Source: an uncultured Spartobacteria bacterium (GTDB lineage Bacteria; Verrucomicrobiota; Verrucomicrobiia; Chthoniobacterales; JAATET01). From it: 64,000 bases of DNA. This document shows positions 54,329-63,296 of the stretch, piece by piece (position 1 is the first letter of the stretch; each line of letters opens with the position of its first letter). The notes below the pieces were generated by a model, which had not been told where the DNA came from, did not search any database, and saw only the letters and a list, made by a program, of their open reading frames with translations. The stretch spans positions 359,624-423,623 of the forward strand of contig CALLUD010000007.1 of the NCBI GenBank assembly GCA_938011325.1, in the 5' to 3' direction. The position numbers and the translations under genes were made by a program.

Positions 54329-54385
54329 CCACGGATTCACACGGGTGAACATGGATTCGATCTGTGTTCACCCGGATGTCCGTGG
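54329..54385 (+). repeat. Long imperfect inverted repeat between rplT and pheS
   Basis: ccacgga (54329-54335)...cgggtgaaca (54342-54351) pairs with tgttcacccg (54365-54374)...tccgtgg (54379-54385), giving 7 and 10 bp of stem around a 13-base loop. There is no T-run, so it is not a standard terminator. The sequence resembles a 'cacggat-tcacacgg' type dispersed element seen in many environmental bacterial genomes. It could also regulate pheS at RNA level. Confidence 0.55.
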
Positions 54386-54396
54386 GTGAAATTTCC

Positions 54397-55404
54397 ATGG
54401 AAGCGCAGATCGAGTCTCTTCGTCACGAGGCGCTGGCCGCGATTTCGGCGGCGTCCACCGCACAGGAGCTGGAGGCCGCCCGCGTCAAATACATGGGTCG
54501 CGCCGGCGCGATTCCCGCGCTCAGCGAGGGAATGCGCACCGTGCCGAAGGAGGACAAGGCGCGCGTGGGCAAGGCGCTCAACGCGCTCCGCGTTGACGTC
54601 ACCGCCGCCTTGGAAGCCCGTGAAAAGGCCCTGGCCGACGAAGCCGATGCCGCCGCGCTCGCGGGAATCGACCTTACGCTGCCGGGCGATGCCGCTCCGC
54701 TCGGCTCCATTCATCCGCTCACGCAGTTGCTTGATCGTGCGGTGCGGATTTTTCGCCGGATGGGATTCGCGCTTGCGGATGGTCCGGACATCGAAACCGA
54801 GTGGCACTGCTTCGACGCGCTGAACACCCCGCCGGATCATCCCGCTCGCAACGAGCAGGATACTTTTTATCTGCCCGACGGACGCCTGCTGCGCACCCAC
54901 ACGTCGACCGTGCAGATTCGCACGATGACCGCGCAGCCGCCGCCGGTTCGCATCATTGCCCCGGGTGCCGCGTATCGCCGCGACGAAGTCGACGCGACAC
55001 ATCTCGCGCAGTTCACGCAAATGGAGGGTCTCTGCGTCGGGCCGGACATTTCCCTCGCGGACCTCAAAGGCACGCTCGAGTTTTTCTTTCTCGAACTTTT
55101 CGGAGCGGACACCGAGGTGCGCTTCCGCCCGCATTTCTTCCCGTTCACCGAGCCCAGCTTCGAGATCGACATCAAGACCCGCGCCTTGTCGGGAAAATGG
55201 ATGGAACTCGCCGGCTGCGGCATGGTCGATCCGGCGGTGTTCGAAGCGATTTGCGAGCAGCGCGGCGACCGGGCTTACGACCCTGAGGTCGTGAGTGGTT
55301 TTGCCTTCGGCTTCGGCCTCGACCGGCTCGCGATGAATCTCACCGGCATTCCGGATATTCGCATGCTGGTCGAAAACGACCTCCGGTTTCTCAAGCAATT
55401 TTAA
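54397..55404 (+). CDS. pheS: Phenylalanine-tRNA ligase, alpha subunit
   Basis: A 335-residue class II aminoacyl-tRNA synthetase subunit. The N-terminal coiled coil (MEAQIESLRHEALAAISAAS) precedes the catalytic domain with HPLTQLLDRAVRIFRRMGF, the motif 2 region (RIIAPGAAYRRDEVDATHLAQF) and the motif 3 end (GFAFGFGLDRLAMNLTGIPD). It charges tRNA-Phe together with PheT. I chose 54397 because the preceding in-frame codons derive from the inverted repeat. pheT follows after 82 bases. Confidence 0.95.
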   Translation: MEAQIESLRHEALAAISAASTAQELEAARVKYMGRAGAIPALSEGMRTVPKEDKARVGKALNALRVDVTAALEAREKALADEADAAALAGIDLTLPGDAAPLGSIHPLTQLLDRAVRIFRRMGFALADGPDIETEWHCFDALNTPPDHPARNEQDTFYLPDGRLLRTHTSTVQIRTMTAQPPPVRIIAPGAAYRRDEVDATHLAQFTQMEGLCVGPDISLADLKGTLEFFFLELFGADTEVRFRPHFFPFTEPSFEIDIKTRALSGKWMELAGCGMVDPAVFEAICEQRGDRAYDPEVVSGFAFGFGLDRLAMNLTGIPDIRMLVENDLRFLKQF

Positions 55405-55486
55405 CCGTGGAGAACGCGAGGGGGGGTGACGATGAACGTCGTTTTCTGCCTCCCGTGATTTCCATGCCCTCCCTGGTTTCGCATCG

Positions 55487-57829
55487 ATGAAAATCTCGCT
55501 CAGTTGGTTGAAGGAATTCGTGCCTTACGAGGGCCCGGTCGAGGATCTGGTGGCTCTGCTCACGCGCGCCGGCCTCGAAGTGGAAGGTGTCCAGCAGCTT
55601 GGCGCGGATTTTCCCAACGTCGTCGTGGCGCAGATTCTCGAATCGAATCCGCACCCGAATGCCGACCGCCTGAGTGTCTGCCGCGTCGATGACGGAAGCG
55701 GCGAGCCGCGACAGATCGTTTGCGGCGCGAAAAACTACAAGGTCGGCGACAAGGTGCCGCTCGCGCTGCCGGGCGCGGTGCTGCCGGGGAATTTCAAGAT
55801 CAAGGTCGGCAAATTGCGCGGTGTGGAGAGCGAGGGAATGATGTGCAGCGCCAGGGAGCTGCAGCTCGCCGAGGATGCGGACGGGCTTCTCATTCTGCCG
55901 CAGGACGCCACGGTCGGCGCGCCCATTTCCGATCTCTACCCGCCGGAGACGGTGCTCGAGGTCGAGATCACGCCGAACCGCCCCGACTGGCTCAGCCATT
56001 TGGGGGTGGCGCGCGAAGTGGCCGCAAACGCGAAGCTGGGGGTGAAGATTCCCGCGATTCCGCTGCCGCCGACGAAGGTTGATGAATCACAGGCGCGCAC
56101 GGAGGCGGTGGAGGCGTGCCCGTTCTACTCCGTGCGGCGCATTCGCAATGTGAAAGTGGGGCCGAGTCCCGATTGGTTGAAGCGCCGGCTCGAAGTCGTC
56201 GGGCTGCGCTCGATCAACAACATCGTCGACGTCACGAATTTCGTGATGATGGAGCTCGGCCAGCCGCTGCACGCATTCGACACGGCGAAGGTGAAGGGCG
56301 GCATTGTGGTTCGGCATGCGCGTGACGGAGAAAAGATCCTGGCTCTCGACGGGAAGGAATACCCGCTCGCGGCGACGGACCTCGTAATTGCGGATTCCGG
56401 CCGACCGGTCGCCATCGCCGGCGTGATGGGCGGTGAGGAAACCGGGGTCACGGAATCGACGACGGACGTTCTGCTCGAGAGCGCATGGTTTGCAGGCTCG
56501 GGCATACGTGCGACCGCCCGACGCCTCGATCTGCACAGCGATTCGAGCTATCGCTTTGAACGCGGCGTGAACCCCGAAGGCGTGCTCGCGGCGAGTGAGC
56601 GCGCGGTGCAGTTGATCCTCGAGCTGGCGGGTGGAACCGCGGACGACGCGGTTGTCGTCGCCGGCGAATTGCCGAAGGCCCGCGCGGAGGTGACGCTTCG
56701 TTTCGACCGCTGCCGGCGGTTTCTCGGCGTCGATTTTTCGAATGACCAGATTGCCGACGCGTTGAGCCGTCTGGGACTCGAGAAATTGAGCGACGATGGG
56801 GCGGGCAGTGTCTGGAGAGTGCCTGCGTTCCGTGGAGATTTGACCCGCGAGGCGGACCTGATCGAGGAAGTGGTCCGGATGCTTGGCATCGAGAATGTGA
56901 AGGGCTCGCTTGTGGCGCGTCCGGCTCCGACGACACCGGCCGACGCGGCCTATGACGAGGCGATGCAATTGCGACGCACGCTCAGCAGCCTTGGATTCAG
57001 CGAGGCGCGCACGAGCACCCTGGTGCCGCTCGCTTCGCACAAGGGCTACTCCTGCCTCAGCGTGAGAAACCCGCTGGGCGAGGAGCAATCAGCCCTTCGA
57101 CCGACTTTGATCACCGGCCTGATCGAGGCGGTGGGCCGCAACCTCAACTTTGGCGCGAACCGTATCCAACTCTTCGAGATCGGCCGCGTCTTCGCGGCAT
57201 CGACCGAGGAGGAGGTTGGAAAAGTCGGCCTCGCCATGACCGGTCAGAAATCGGTGCCGTCGTGGAGAAACCGCGAGGTCGAGTCCTTCGATTTCTTCGA
57301 CATCAAGGGCATCGTGGAAAAGCTGGTCCCGGGCGTGAAGTTTGCCCCGACGGAGCATCCGCTTTTTGCGCTCGCTCTGGAGGTGAAGGTGGGGGATTCC
57401 ACCGCGGGCGTTGTGGGGCAGCTTGCTCCCGCAGCAGCTCGTGAGCTCAATGCGCGCGGCCCCGTGCTTGCCGCGGAACTTCGACTCGATCTGCTTTCCG
57501 CGGCGTATCAGGTGCGCGAGTTTGTTCCGATTCCGAAGTTCCCGGCGGTGACGCGTGATTTCGCGGCGGTCGTGGCACGTGGTCTGCCGTATGGAGAAAT
57601 CGAGCGTGTGCTCGCGGAGGCCGATGAATCCTTGCTCTGCGAGGTGCGCCCGTTTGATGTCTTCACCGATGACACCGGGGCGAAACTCCCCGCGAACCAG
57701 AAGTCGCTGGCCTTCTCCTTGACTTTCCGTTCGCCCGAGCGAACGCTGACGGCAGACGAAGTGAACGCGGCATGCGATCGGTTGAAGGCGCGGCTGCGTG
57801 AGAAGCTCGCGGCCGATTTCCGCGAATAG
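55487..57829 (+). CDS. pheT: Phenylalanine-tRNA ligase, beta subunit
   Basis: A 780-residue subunit with MKISLSWLKEFVPYEGPVED at the N-terminus, an OB-fold tRNA-binding domain (about 40-150, HPNADRLSVCRVDDG), the B3/B4 editing domain (ITPNRPDWLSHLG, then GRPVAIAGVMGGEETGVTES), B5, the inactive synthetase-like core and a C-terminal anticodon-binding FDX-ACB domain (KFPAVTRDFAAVVARGLPYG, FRSPERTLTADEV). Full family length. It forms the alpha2-beta2 enzyme with PheS. The next gene is carA, after a structured RNA spacer. Confidence 0.95.
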   Translation: MKISLSWLKEFVPYEGPVEDLVALLTRAGLEVEGVQQLGADFPNVVVAQILESNPHPNADRLSVCRVDDGSGEPRQIVCGAKNYKVGDKVPLALPGAVLPGNFKIKVGKLRGVESEGMMCSARELQLAEDADGLLILPQDATVGAPISDLYPPETVLEVEITPNRPDWLSHLGVAREVAANAKLGVKIPAIPLPPTKVDESQARTEAVEACPFYSVRRIRNVKVGPSPDWLKRRLEVVGLRSINNIVDVTNFVMMELGQPLHAFDTAKVKGGIVVRHARDGEKILALDGKEYPLAATDLVIADSGRPVAIAGVMGGEETGVTESTTDVLLESAWFAGSGIRATARRLDLHSDSSYRFERGVNPEGVLAASERAVQLILELAGGTADDAVVVAGELPKARAEVTLRFDRCRRFLGVDFSNDQIADALSRLGLEKLSDDGAGSVWRVPAFRGDLTREADLIEEVVRMLGIENVKGSLVARPAPTTPADAAYDEAMQLRRTLSSLGFSEARTSTLVPLASHKGYSCLSVRNPLGEEQSALRPTLITGLIEAVGRNLNFGANRIQLFEIGRVFAASTEEEVGKVGLAMTGQKSVPSWRNREVESFDFFDIKGIVEKLVPGVKFAPTEHPLFALALEVKVGDSTAGVVGQLAPAAARELNARGPVLAAELRLDLLSAAYQVREFVPIPKFPAVTRDFAAVVARGLPYGEIERVLAEADESLLCEVRPFDVFTDDTGAKLPANQKSLAFSLTFRSPERTLTADEVNAACDRLKARLREKLAADFRE

Positions 57830-57949
57830 ATCTTTCCGAGGAATTTGCCTGGCGGCCAGTGGTTGTCGGGAAAAGGTTTGCCCTGCTGTGTTCGAGATCC
57901 GGTTGTGACTCCCGGTCCGATGTAAACACTATTGGAGGCTTGGCGGGGC

Positions 57950-58100
57950 GGAATCATGACAGGCCTTTACTGGACGTCAGCGTTCCGTCTCGCGGTTATC
58001 CACCGTTCTCGAAAGGGAACGGGAAACACGACCTAACGGCACGTGTGGGGCATGCTTTGAGCCCGTCCGGCGTAAATGCGTCGGGCGGGCTTTTGCGTTT
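57950..58100 (+). ncRNA. Candidate structured RNA with intrinsic terminator before carA
   Basis: The 329-base gap between pheT and carA holds strong structure. ccgttctc-gaaa-gggaacgg (58003-58022) is a perfect 8-pair hairpin with a GAAA tetraloop. Upstream, cggaatcatgac/gtcagcgttccg parts pair around 57950-57987. At 58060-58091 agcccgtccg/cgggcgggct forms a stem followed by ttttgcgttt, an intrinsic terminator 58 bases before the carA start. This fits a small RNA or an attenuating leader of carA. I cannot match it to a known riboswitch class. Confidence 0.5.
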
Positions 58101-58158
58101 CCGGAAGTTTGGAAGGATCGCAGTTGAGTCCCGGCTTCAGCGCCGCCATAGTGCGTGC

Positions 58159-59328
58159 GTGGTCGCAATACTTGCATTGGAAGATGGCCGGGTGTTTCGC
58201 GGCGAAGGGTTTGGGGCGCGCGGCACGGCGGTTGGGGAAATTTGTTTCAACACCTCGATGACCGGTTACCAGGAGGTGCTCACCGATCCGTCGTATCGCG
58301 GGCAGATCGTGGCGATGACGGCGCCGCAGATTGGGAACTACGGCGCGAATGCGATCGACGTCGAGAGCGGGGGCCCGCATGTGCGAGGGTTCGTGGTCGA
58401 GGAGTTGAGCTGCATTCCGAGCAACTGGCGCTCCGAGTTTTCCCTTCATGATTTTCTCGAAAAACACGGGATTCCCGGCATCGAGGGCATCGATACCCGC
58501 GCGCTTACCCGGCATCTTCGCACGCGTGGCGCGATGAAAGCCTGCGTGACCACCGAGCTGGATGAAACGGCGGCCGTGCAGGCGGCGCGTGATGCGGTTT
58601 ACGAAGGCTACGATTTCGTGCAGGAGGTGACTCCCGCCGAGCCGTATGAGTGGGACGCCGATGGCACGTTGAGCGGCGAATGGGTGCAGGCGGTCGGTCA
58701 CGAGCCACGTGGCCGCGCGGATGAGCGGGGCAATCTTTTTCTGCCCGTCGAAGCGCCGGTGCGGCGCATCGTGGCCTACGATTTCGGGATGAAGAAAAAC
58801 ATCCTTCGTCTGCTGCGGCGAAAGGGATTTGCGGTGGAAGTCGTGCCGGCGAAGACGCCCGCAAAGGAGGTGCTCGCGCGCAAGCCCGACGGTGTTTTCC
58901 TCTCAAACGGGCCGGGGGACCCGGCGGCGCTCACCTACGCGCACGAGGCGGTGCGTGAACTCGTGCCGGAGGTGCCGCTTTTTGGAATTTGCCTTGGGCA
59001 CCAGGTGCTGGGCTACGCGCTCGGTGGAAAGACGTTCAAATTGAAATTCGGCCATCGCGGTGCGAACCAACCGGTGAAGGACCTGCGCACGGGCCAGATC
59101 GCGATCACCTCGCAAAACCATGGATACGCGCTCGACCCCGACTCGCTGCCGGATGATGTCGAAGTGACCCATGTGAATCTGAATGACGGAACGGTGGCGG
59201 GAATCGCGCACAAGCACCTGCCGGCGTTCAGCGTGCAATACCACCCGGAAGCTTCGCCCGGACCTCACGATGCGAGCTACTTTTTCGATCAGTTCGCCAA
59301 AACGGTTGATGAAACCATGGCCCGGTGA
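58159..59328 (+). CDS. carA: Carbamoyl-phosphate synthase, small (glutaminase) subunit
   Basis: A 389-residue protein starting at GTG 58159 (VVAILALEDGRVF), as in relatives. The N-terminal CPSase domain includes NTSMTGYQEVLTDPSYRGQI and IGNYGANAID. The glutaminase domain has the nucleophile Cys278 in LFGICLGHQVLGYALGG and the His/Glu pair near the C-terminus (VQYHPEASPGPHDASYFF). It supplies ammonia for carbamoyl phosphate, feeding arginine and pyrimidine synthesis. carB is not in the window. Confidence 0.95.
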   Translation: MVAILALEDGRVFRGEGFGARGTAVGEICFNTSMTGYQEVLTDPSYRGQIVAMTAPQIGNYGANAIDVESGGPHVRGFVVEELSCIPSNWRSEFSLHDFLEKHGIPGIEGIDTRALTRHLRTRGAMKACVTTELDETAAVQAARDAVYEGYDFVQEVTPAEPYEWDADGTLSGEWVQAVGHEPRGRADERGNLFLPVEAPVRRIVAYDFGMKKNILRLLRRKGFAVEVVPAKTPAKEVLARKPDGVFLSNGPGDPAALTYAHEAVRELVPEVPLFGICLGHQVLGYALGGKTFKLKFGHRGANQPVKDLRTGQIAITSQNHGYALDPDSLPDDVEVTHVNLNDGTVAGIAHKHLPAFSVQYHPEASPGPHDASYFFDQFAKTVDETMAR

Positions 59329-59343
59329 TACTTGGAGACGACT

Positions 59344-59859
59344 ATGCCCCAGCTACGTATTTCCCTCTCCGCGGACAACCTGATCACGCACGAACTCACG
59401 GAAGAGAAGATCACGATCGGTCGACTCGCAGACAACGCGATCCAGATTGAGGATGGATCGGTCTCGAGCCATCACGCGGAGCTGGTGCAGGAGGGATCCG
59501 GTTACAAGCTGGTCGACCTGAACTCGACGAACGGGACGTTTGTCAACGGTCACCAGGTCACCGAGCATGTGCTCCACGACGGTGACCAGGTGCGGTTTGG
59601 GCAGATCGACGCGGTGTATGGAGTGCACGCCGCCGAAAAAGGCGAGGGTGCGCAGCCGTTGCCGTCGGCAGGCGGGGCTCAGGCTTCGCTGGGCAGCTCC
59701 AGTGCGCGTCCGGCTTCGTTCGTGAATGCTTCGCCGTTCCCGAAGCCAAAGGAGAAGGCGGATCCTCTCTCGGTGGCGGCGATGGTGATCGCCGCGATCG
59801 CCGCGCTGGGATTTCTCGCAGCCTCGATCATGTCGCTGACGCTGCAGGCGCCGGTGTAA
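59344..59859 (+). CDS. FHA-domain protein with C-terminal membrane helix
   Basis: A 171-residue protein. An FHA domain (about 1-95) has the phosphothreonine-binding residues GRLADNAIQ, SSHHAEL and DLNSTNGTFVNG. A Ser/Pro/Ala-rich linker follows, then one transmembrane helix (VAAMVIAAIAALGFLAASIM) near the C-terminus. It should bind Thr-phosphorylated partners at the inner face of the membrane. The ATG at 59344 has ttggag 9 bases upstream. No Ser/Thr kinase lies nearby. It follows carA by 15 bases. Confidence 0.88.
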   Translation: MPQLRISLSADNLITHELTEEKITIGRLADNAIQIEDGSVSSHHAELVQEGSGYKLVDLNSTNGTFVNGHQVTEHVLHDGDQVRFGQIDAVYGVHAAEKGEGAQPLPSAGGAQASLGSSSARPASFVNASPFPKPKEKADPLSVAAMVIAAIAALGFLAASIMSLTLQAPV

Positions 59860-59898
59860 CGGCCCGTCGCCTCTATCGACGGTTTCCAGCGAGCTCGG

Positions 59899-60513
59899 CT
59901 ACTCGCCGAGCTCGACGTTCCAGTAGGCGAAGTCGATGAAGTGCTTCCAGCTTTCGTGCTGGTGCCCCGCTGGAAACGAGAGATGCAGGAACGGCCGCCA
60001 TTTCGGCCGCTTCGGCTTGCGGAGCAGTTGCATGCCCGCCTCGTGAGGAAGGCGGTTGCCCTTGCGTGAATTGCACGGGATGCAGGAGCACACCACGTTT
60101 TCCCATGTCGTCTGCCCGCCGCGGTCGCGCGGGAAGACATGGTCGAGATTCAGCTCGTGGCGCGGGAAAACCTGGCCGCAATACTGGCATGTGTTTTTGT
60201 CGCGCTCGAAGACGTTGTGGCGCGTAAACTTCACTTCCTTCTTCGGCAGCCGGTCGAACATCAACAGCACGATGACCTGGGGAATCCGGATGTTTACCGA
60301 AATGGTCCGCACCATCTCGTGCTCGGGTTCCGCCTGTGAGAGCTCGCGCCAGCTCTGGAAGTCGTGGGTGAAGAAATTGTTCTCCGCGTCGTTGCGGACG
60401 ACCTGAGCGTGCCCTTGGAAGAGGAGCGTGAGCGCCCGCCTCACACTGCAGGTGTTCACAGCCTGCCAGAGGCGATTGAGAACGAGAACCGGTCTATCCA
60501 ATACGGCGTCCAT
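59899..60513 (-). CDS. HNH endonuclease-domain protein
   Basis: A 204-residue protein with a C-terminal HNH domain: CQYCGQVFPRHELNLDHVFP, then RDRGGQTTWENVVCSCIPCN. Two CxxC zinc ligands and the metal-binding LDH are intact. The N-terminal part (VLDRPVLVLNRLWQAVNTCS) is the standard leader of a widely conserved single-HNH family. No restriction or phage genes surround it, so it is probably a housekeeping member with unknown target. It is convergent with the FHA gene. Confidence 0.87.
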   Translation of the reverse strand: MDAVLDRPVLVLNRLWQAVNTCSVRRALTLLFQGHAQVVRNDAENNFFTHDFQSWRELSQAEPEHEMVRTISVNIRIPQVIVLLMFDRLPKKEVKFTRHNVFERDKNTCQYCGQVFPRHELNLDHVFPRDRGGQTTWENVVCSCIPCNSRKGNRLPHEAGMQLLRKPKRPKWRPFLHLSFPAGHQHESWKHFIDFAYWNVELGE

Positions 60514-60701
60514 CGCTTCGCTCGCTGGGAGGGGACGTGCCCCGCTCCGCGCGCTCAGTAACCTCTCCGCGAGGTGGTGTCAAGGTGTGAATGAAATGTG
60601 AATAAATCGTCTCGCTCGCGGGGCGGTTTTCCGGTCTTGCGCTTTTGCCGGTGGCGGTTGATTGTGCGGGCTCTTTTCTGGTATCCCTTCCCGTTCTCAC
60701 C

Positions 60702-62759
60702 ATGCGATCCCCGCGCGTTTCCCTCGTGACAGCCGCGCTTTTTGCGCTGCTCCCTGCGTTGTGTCTCCGTGCGGTCGAGGATCCCTCCAGCGTTTTCATG
60801 CAGGCCTACAACGAGTGCCGGACTGCCGAGCGACTGGAGGCAAACGGGAGATTCGAGGATGCGCTGAAGAAATACGAGCTCGCTGCAAGTCTTTGCGAGA
60901 AGCTGCAGACCGAGAACCCCGACTACCAGCCGGTCGTGATCGAGTATCGCCTCGCCGAGAGTCGGAAGGGAATCGCCCGCGCCCAGGCGGGCAAAGCTTC
61001 CGCGTCGGCCGTTACCAGCGTTCCGGATCTCCCCGTGACAAACGCACCGCCCGCACCTCGCACGGCGCGACCGGAGTCGAAGCCTTCATTGCCCACGATC
61101 GGCGGAATGCGCATCCCGCTTCCCGGTCAGCGCACGCCGACCGTTCAGCCGGCGCCCATTCAATCCGCGCCGGTGCAGCCTGCCCCGGTGATTACGCCTC
61201 AATACCGACCGGGCGAAGTCATTGGCCAGGGAAAGGTGCGGGCACTCGAGGAGGAGATTCGTGCATTGCGGCTGAAGGTTAATCAGGCCGAATTGCGTGC
61301 GCAGGATCTCGAGCAGAAGCTTCTCGAAAGCCAGGCTCGCGAGCAGAGCGCGTTGACGGAGCTGGACCGCACGAAGGTTCAGGTTGTCGACCTGCGGGCG
61401 AGTCTCGCGCAGACCAGGCAGGCGCTCAACGACATGCAGGTTGTCCAGCAGCGCCTCGAAAAGGAGCGTTCCGCGGATGCCGAGCGCATCGCCTCCCTCG
61501 AGGCGGATCTCGAGGCGGCGAAGGCGGATGTCGAAGTGGCCGACGAATACAACGAGGAACTGCTCGCAAAGCTCGAGAAGGCGGCGGAGTTCATCGAGGC
61601 CTCGGAGAAGATTCGCACGCAGCTTCTCGCGGATCGGAGCGATTTGGCGGATCGTCTCAAGAATGGAGAGGCGTCGGAGGCTTTTGCGCGTTTGGAGAAG
61701 GAACGGGATGAAGCCCGTGCGGAAGTGGAGTCTTTGCAGGCGAAGGTGGATGCCGCAGAGGAGCTGCAGGGCGCCAACGCCGAACTCGAAAAGAAGCTGG
61801 CCGACGCAGAGGCGCGGCTGAAGGAATTGGAGGCGCGCGAGCCGGAGCGTGAGAAGATGGTTGCGGATTTGAAGGCGCAACTTGAGTCCGCAAACACGCG
61901 CATTGCCGAGATGCGAACCCTGCTCGCCGAGGGCGAGGCGCGGATGGCTGAACTCAACGAGCAGCTGGAGCAAACCTCTGCGGCCACGGCGAGCGCAACC
62001 GGCGCGATGGCGGCCGAGAACGCGCTGTTGAAATCGATTGTCTCGCGTCAGATCAAGGAGCAGGCCAAACGGCAGCAGGCGCGCAAACTCGTCGAGGAGG
62101 AGATGAGAAAACTCCGGATTCGCTCGACCGAACTGCTCCAGAAGCTCGAAGCCGTGGCGAGTGCCGAGGTCGAACTGACGCCCGAGGAACAAAAGCTCTT
62201 CGCCGAGCCCGCTCCCGCCGTGACCGCCGCCGGCACCTCGACCAACGGACGCAGCTTCGAACTCGTGGTCGCGAAGCCCGACGCCAATGCGGCTGTGGAC
62301 GGACTCCCGGAAGAGCTCGTCGCCCAGGCTCAAAAAGCCAATGAGCTGACCCGGCTCGACAAGCTCGAAGAGGCGCGGGACATCTACCGGGAAATCGCCA
62401 CCCGTGCGCCCGAGAGCTTCATGGCGGCCGTGAATCTGGGCGTCGCCCACCACTTGCTGGAGGAATACTCGCAGGCGATCGACGAGTTTCGCCGCGCGCT
62501 CAAGATTCAGCCCAATGAGCCTTTCGCGCTCATGAAACTTGGCATCTCCGAGTTCCGGGCCGGCAACACGGACGCCGCTGCGGAGTCACTGGAGAATGCG
62601 GTGAAGATCGACGACAGCAACTACCAGGCCCACTACTTCCTCGCTCTCGCCTACGACAAGCTCGGCAAGCACGAGGAAGCGCGTGGGGAGCTGCGCCGCG
62701 CGCTCGATCTCAAGCCGGACTACGCGCCCGCGCTCGAAGCCCAGCGCGAGCTGCAGTGA
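60702..62759 (+). CDS. Exported coiled-coil/TPR protein
   Basis: A 685-residue exported protein. A signal peptide (MRSPRVSLVTAALFALLPAL..RA) is followed by a short TPR-like unit (about 35-80), a Pro/Ala linker (about 95-180), and a long coiled coil (about 185-500, KVRALEEEIRALRLKVNQAE onward). At the C-terminus are at least three TPRs (about 555-680, for example FMAAVNLGVAHHLLEEYSQA and YQAHYFLALAYDKLGKHEEA). The layout suggests a periplasmic scaffold. I chose 60702 because it gives the signal peptide. It is the last protein gene before the rRNA operon. Confidence 0.85.
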   Translation: MRSPRVSLVTAALFALLPALCLRAVEDPSSVFMQAYNECRTAERLEANGRFEDALKKYELAASLCEKLQTENPDYQPVVIEYRLAESRKGIARAQAGKASASAVTSVPDLPVTNAPPAPRTARPESKPSLPTIGGMRIPLPGQRTPTVQPAPIQSAPVQPAPVITPQYRPGEVIGQGKVRALEEEIRALRLKVNQAELRAQDLEQKLLESQAREQSALTELDRTKVQVVDLRASLAQTRQALNDMQVVQQRLEKERSADAERIASLEADLEAAKADVEVADEYNEELLAKLEKAAEFIEASEKIRTQLLADRSDLADRLKNGEASEAFARLEKERDEARAEVESLQAKVDAAEELQGANAELEKKLADAEARLKELEAREPEREKMVADLKAQLESANTRIAEMRTLLAEGEARMAELNEQLEQTSAATASATGAMAAENALLKSIVSRQIKEQAKRQQARKLVEEEMRKLRIRSTELLQKLEAVASAEVELTPEEQKLFAEPAPAVTAAGTSTNGRSFELVVAKPDANAAVDGLPEELVAQAQKANELTRLDKLEEARDIYREIATRAPESFMAAVNLGVAHHLLEEYSQAIDEFRRALKIQPNEPFALMKLGISEFRAGNTDAAAESLENAVKIDDSNYQAHYFLALAYDKLGKHEEARGELRRALDLKPDYAPALEAQRELQ

Positions 62760-62873
62760 TCTTTTCGCCACCGCCGCGCAAAAATTTTTCGCGAGCCGGT
62801 TTCGATGTCGATGCCCGCGAGCCGGCATAAACACAGGCTTCGCGGGTGGTGGAATTTTTCGAGCTCTTGCAAG

Positions 62874-62935
62874 GGCAAAAAAAATCGAAAAATTTCAGCA
62901 AAAACCGTTGACGATAAAACGCACTGTGATAGAAG
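62874..62935 (+). promoter_or_regulatory. Probable rRNA operon promoter with A-rich UP element
   Basis: ttgacg (62908-62913), a 16-base spacer and tagaag (62930-62935) form a sigma-70-type promoter about 360 bases before the 16S gene. The preceding 34 bases contain runs of A (ggcaaaaaaaatcgaaaaat), typical of an UP element that boosts rRNA transcription. Confidence 0.6.
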
Positions 62936-63296
62936 TTTTCTTCCCACGACGGACCGGTCAGACCGGTAACGAAGTGAGGCGAAGTTCTCTCGAGCGGGTG
63001 CACCGCCTCGATGCTTGAAACTCAAAACGGGACTCACCGTCCCCGGATGAGACAGGCAGCGAAGGTAATGGGCCTCGCAAACGAAGAAGGTTATTTGAAA
63101 GTCTGATCTGAGTTTTTCGCAATCGCGAAAATTCAGAACGCAATAAGAAACAGCAAATTCAGCAAAAACTGAATTGTGCGTTCTTTCGTCGATTTTGAGT
63201 TAATCAAAAATTGATGACCCATTCCCGGCCTGTCTCACAGGCTGGAACAATGGATAGTCAGAAAAATTTCCCCAAGTTGTATCGGGGAGCAAATTC
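62936..63296 (+). other. rRNA operon leader region
   Basis: About 360 bases of leader without a gene. aattcag-caaaaa-ctgaatt (63156-63175) is a clear hairpin. gcgttctttcg (63179-63189) resembles the boxA antitermination element seen before 16S genes. Much of the leader is A/T-rich compared with the rest of the window. The gap from the TPR gene to the promoter (62760-62873) contains a direct repeat cgcgagccgg and nothing else I can name. Confidence 0.5.

Noticed and set aside
54329..54396. T-box leader for pheS
   Set aside because: The spacer has an inverted repeat but no T-box sequence, specifier loop or antiterminator, and T-boxes are mainly Gram-positive.
59899..60513. Restriction or homing endonuclease (HNH)
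   Set aside because: No methylase, intein or intron borders surround it and the leader sequence fits a widespread housekeeping HNH family.
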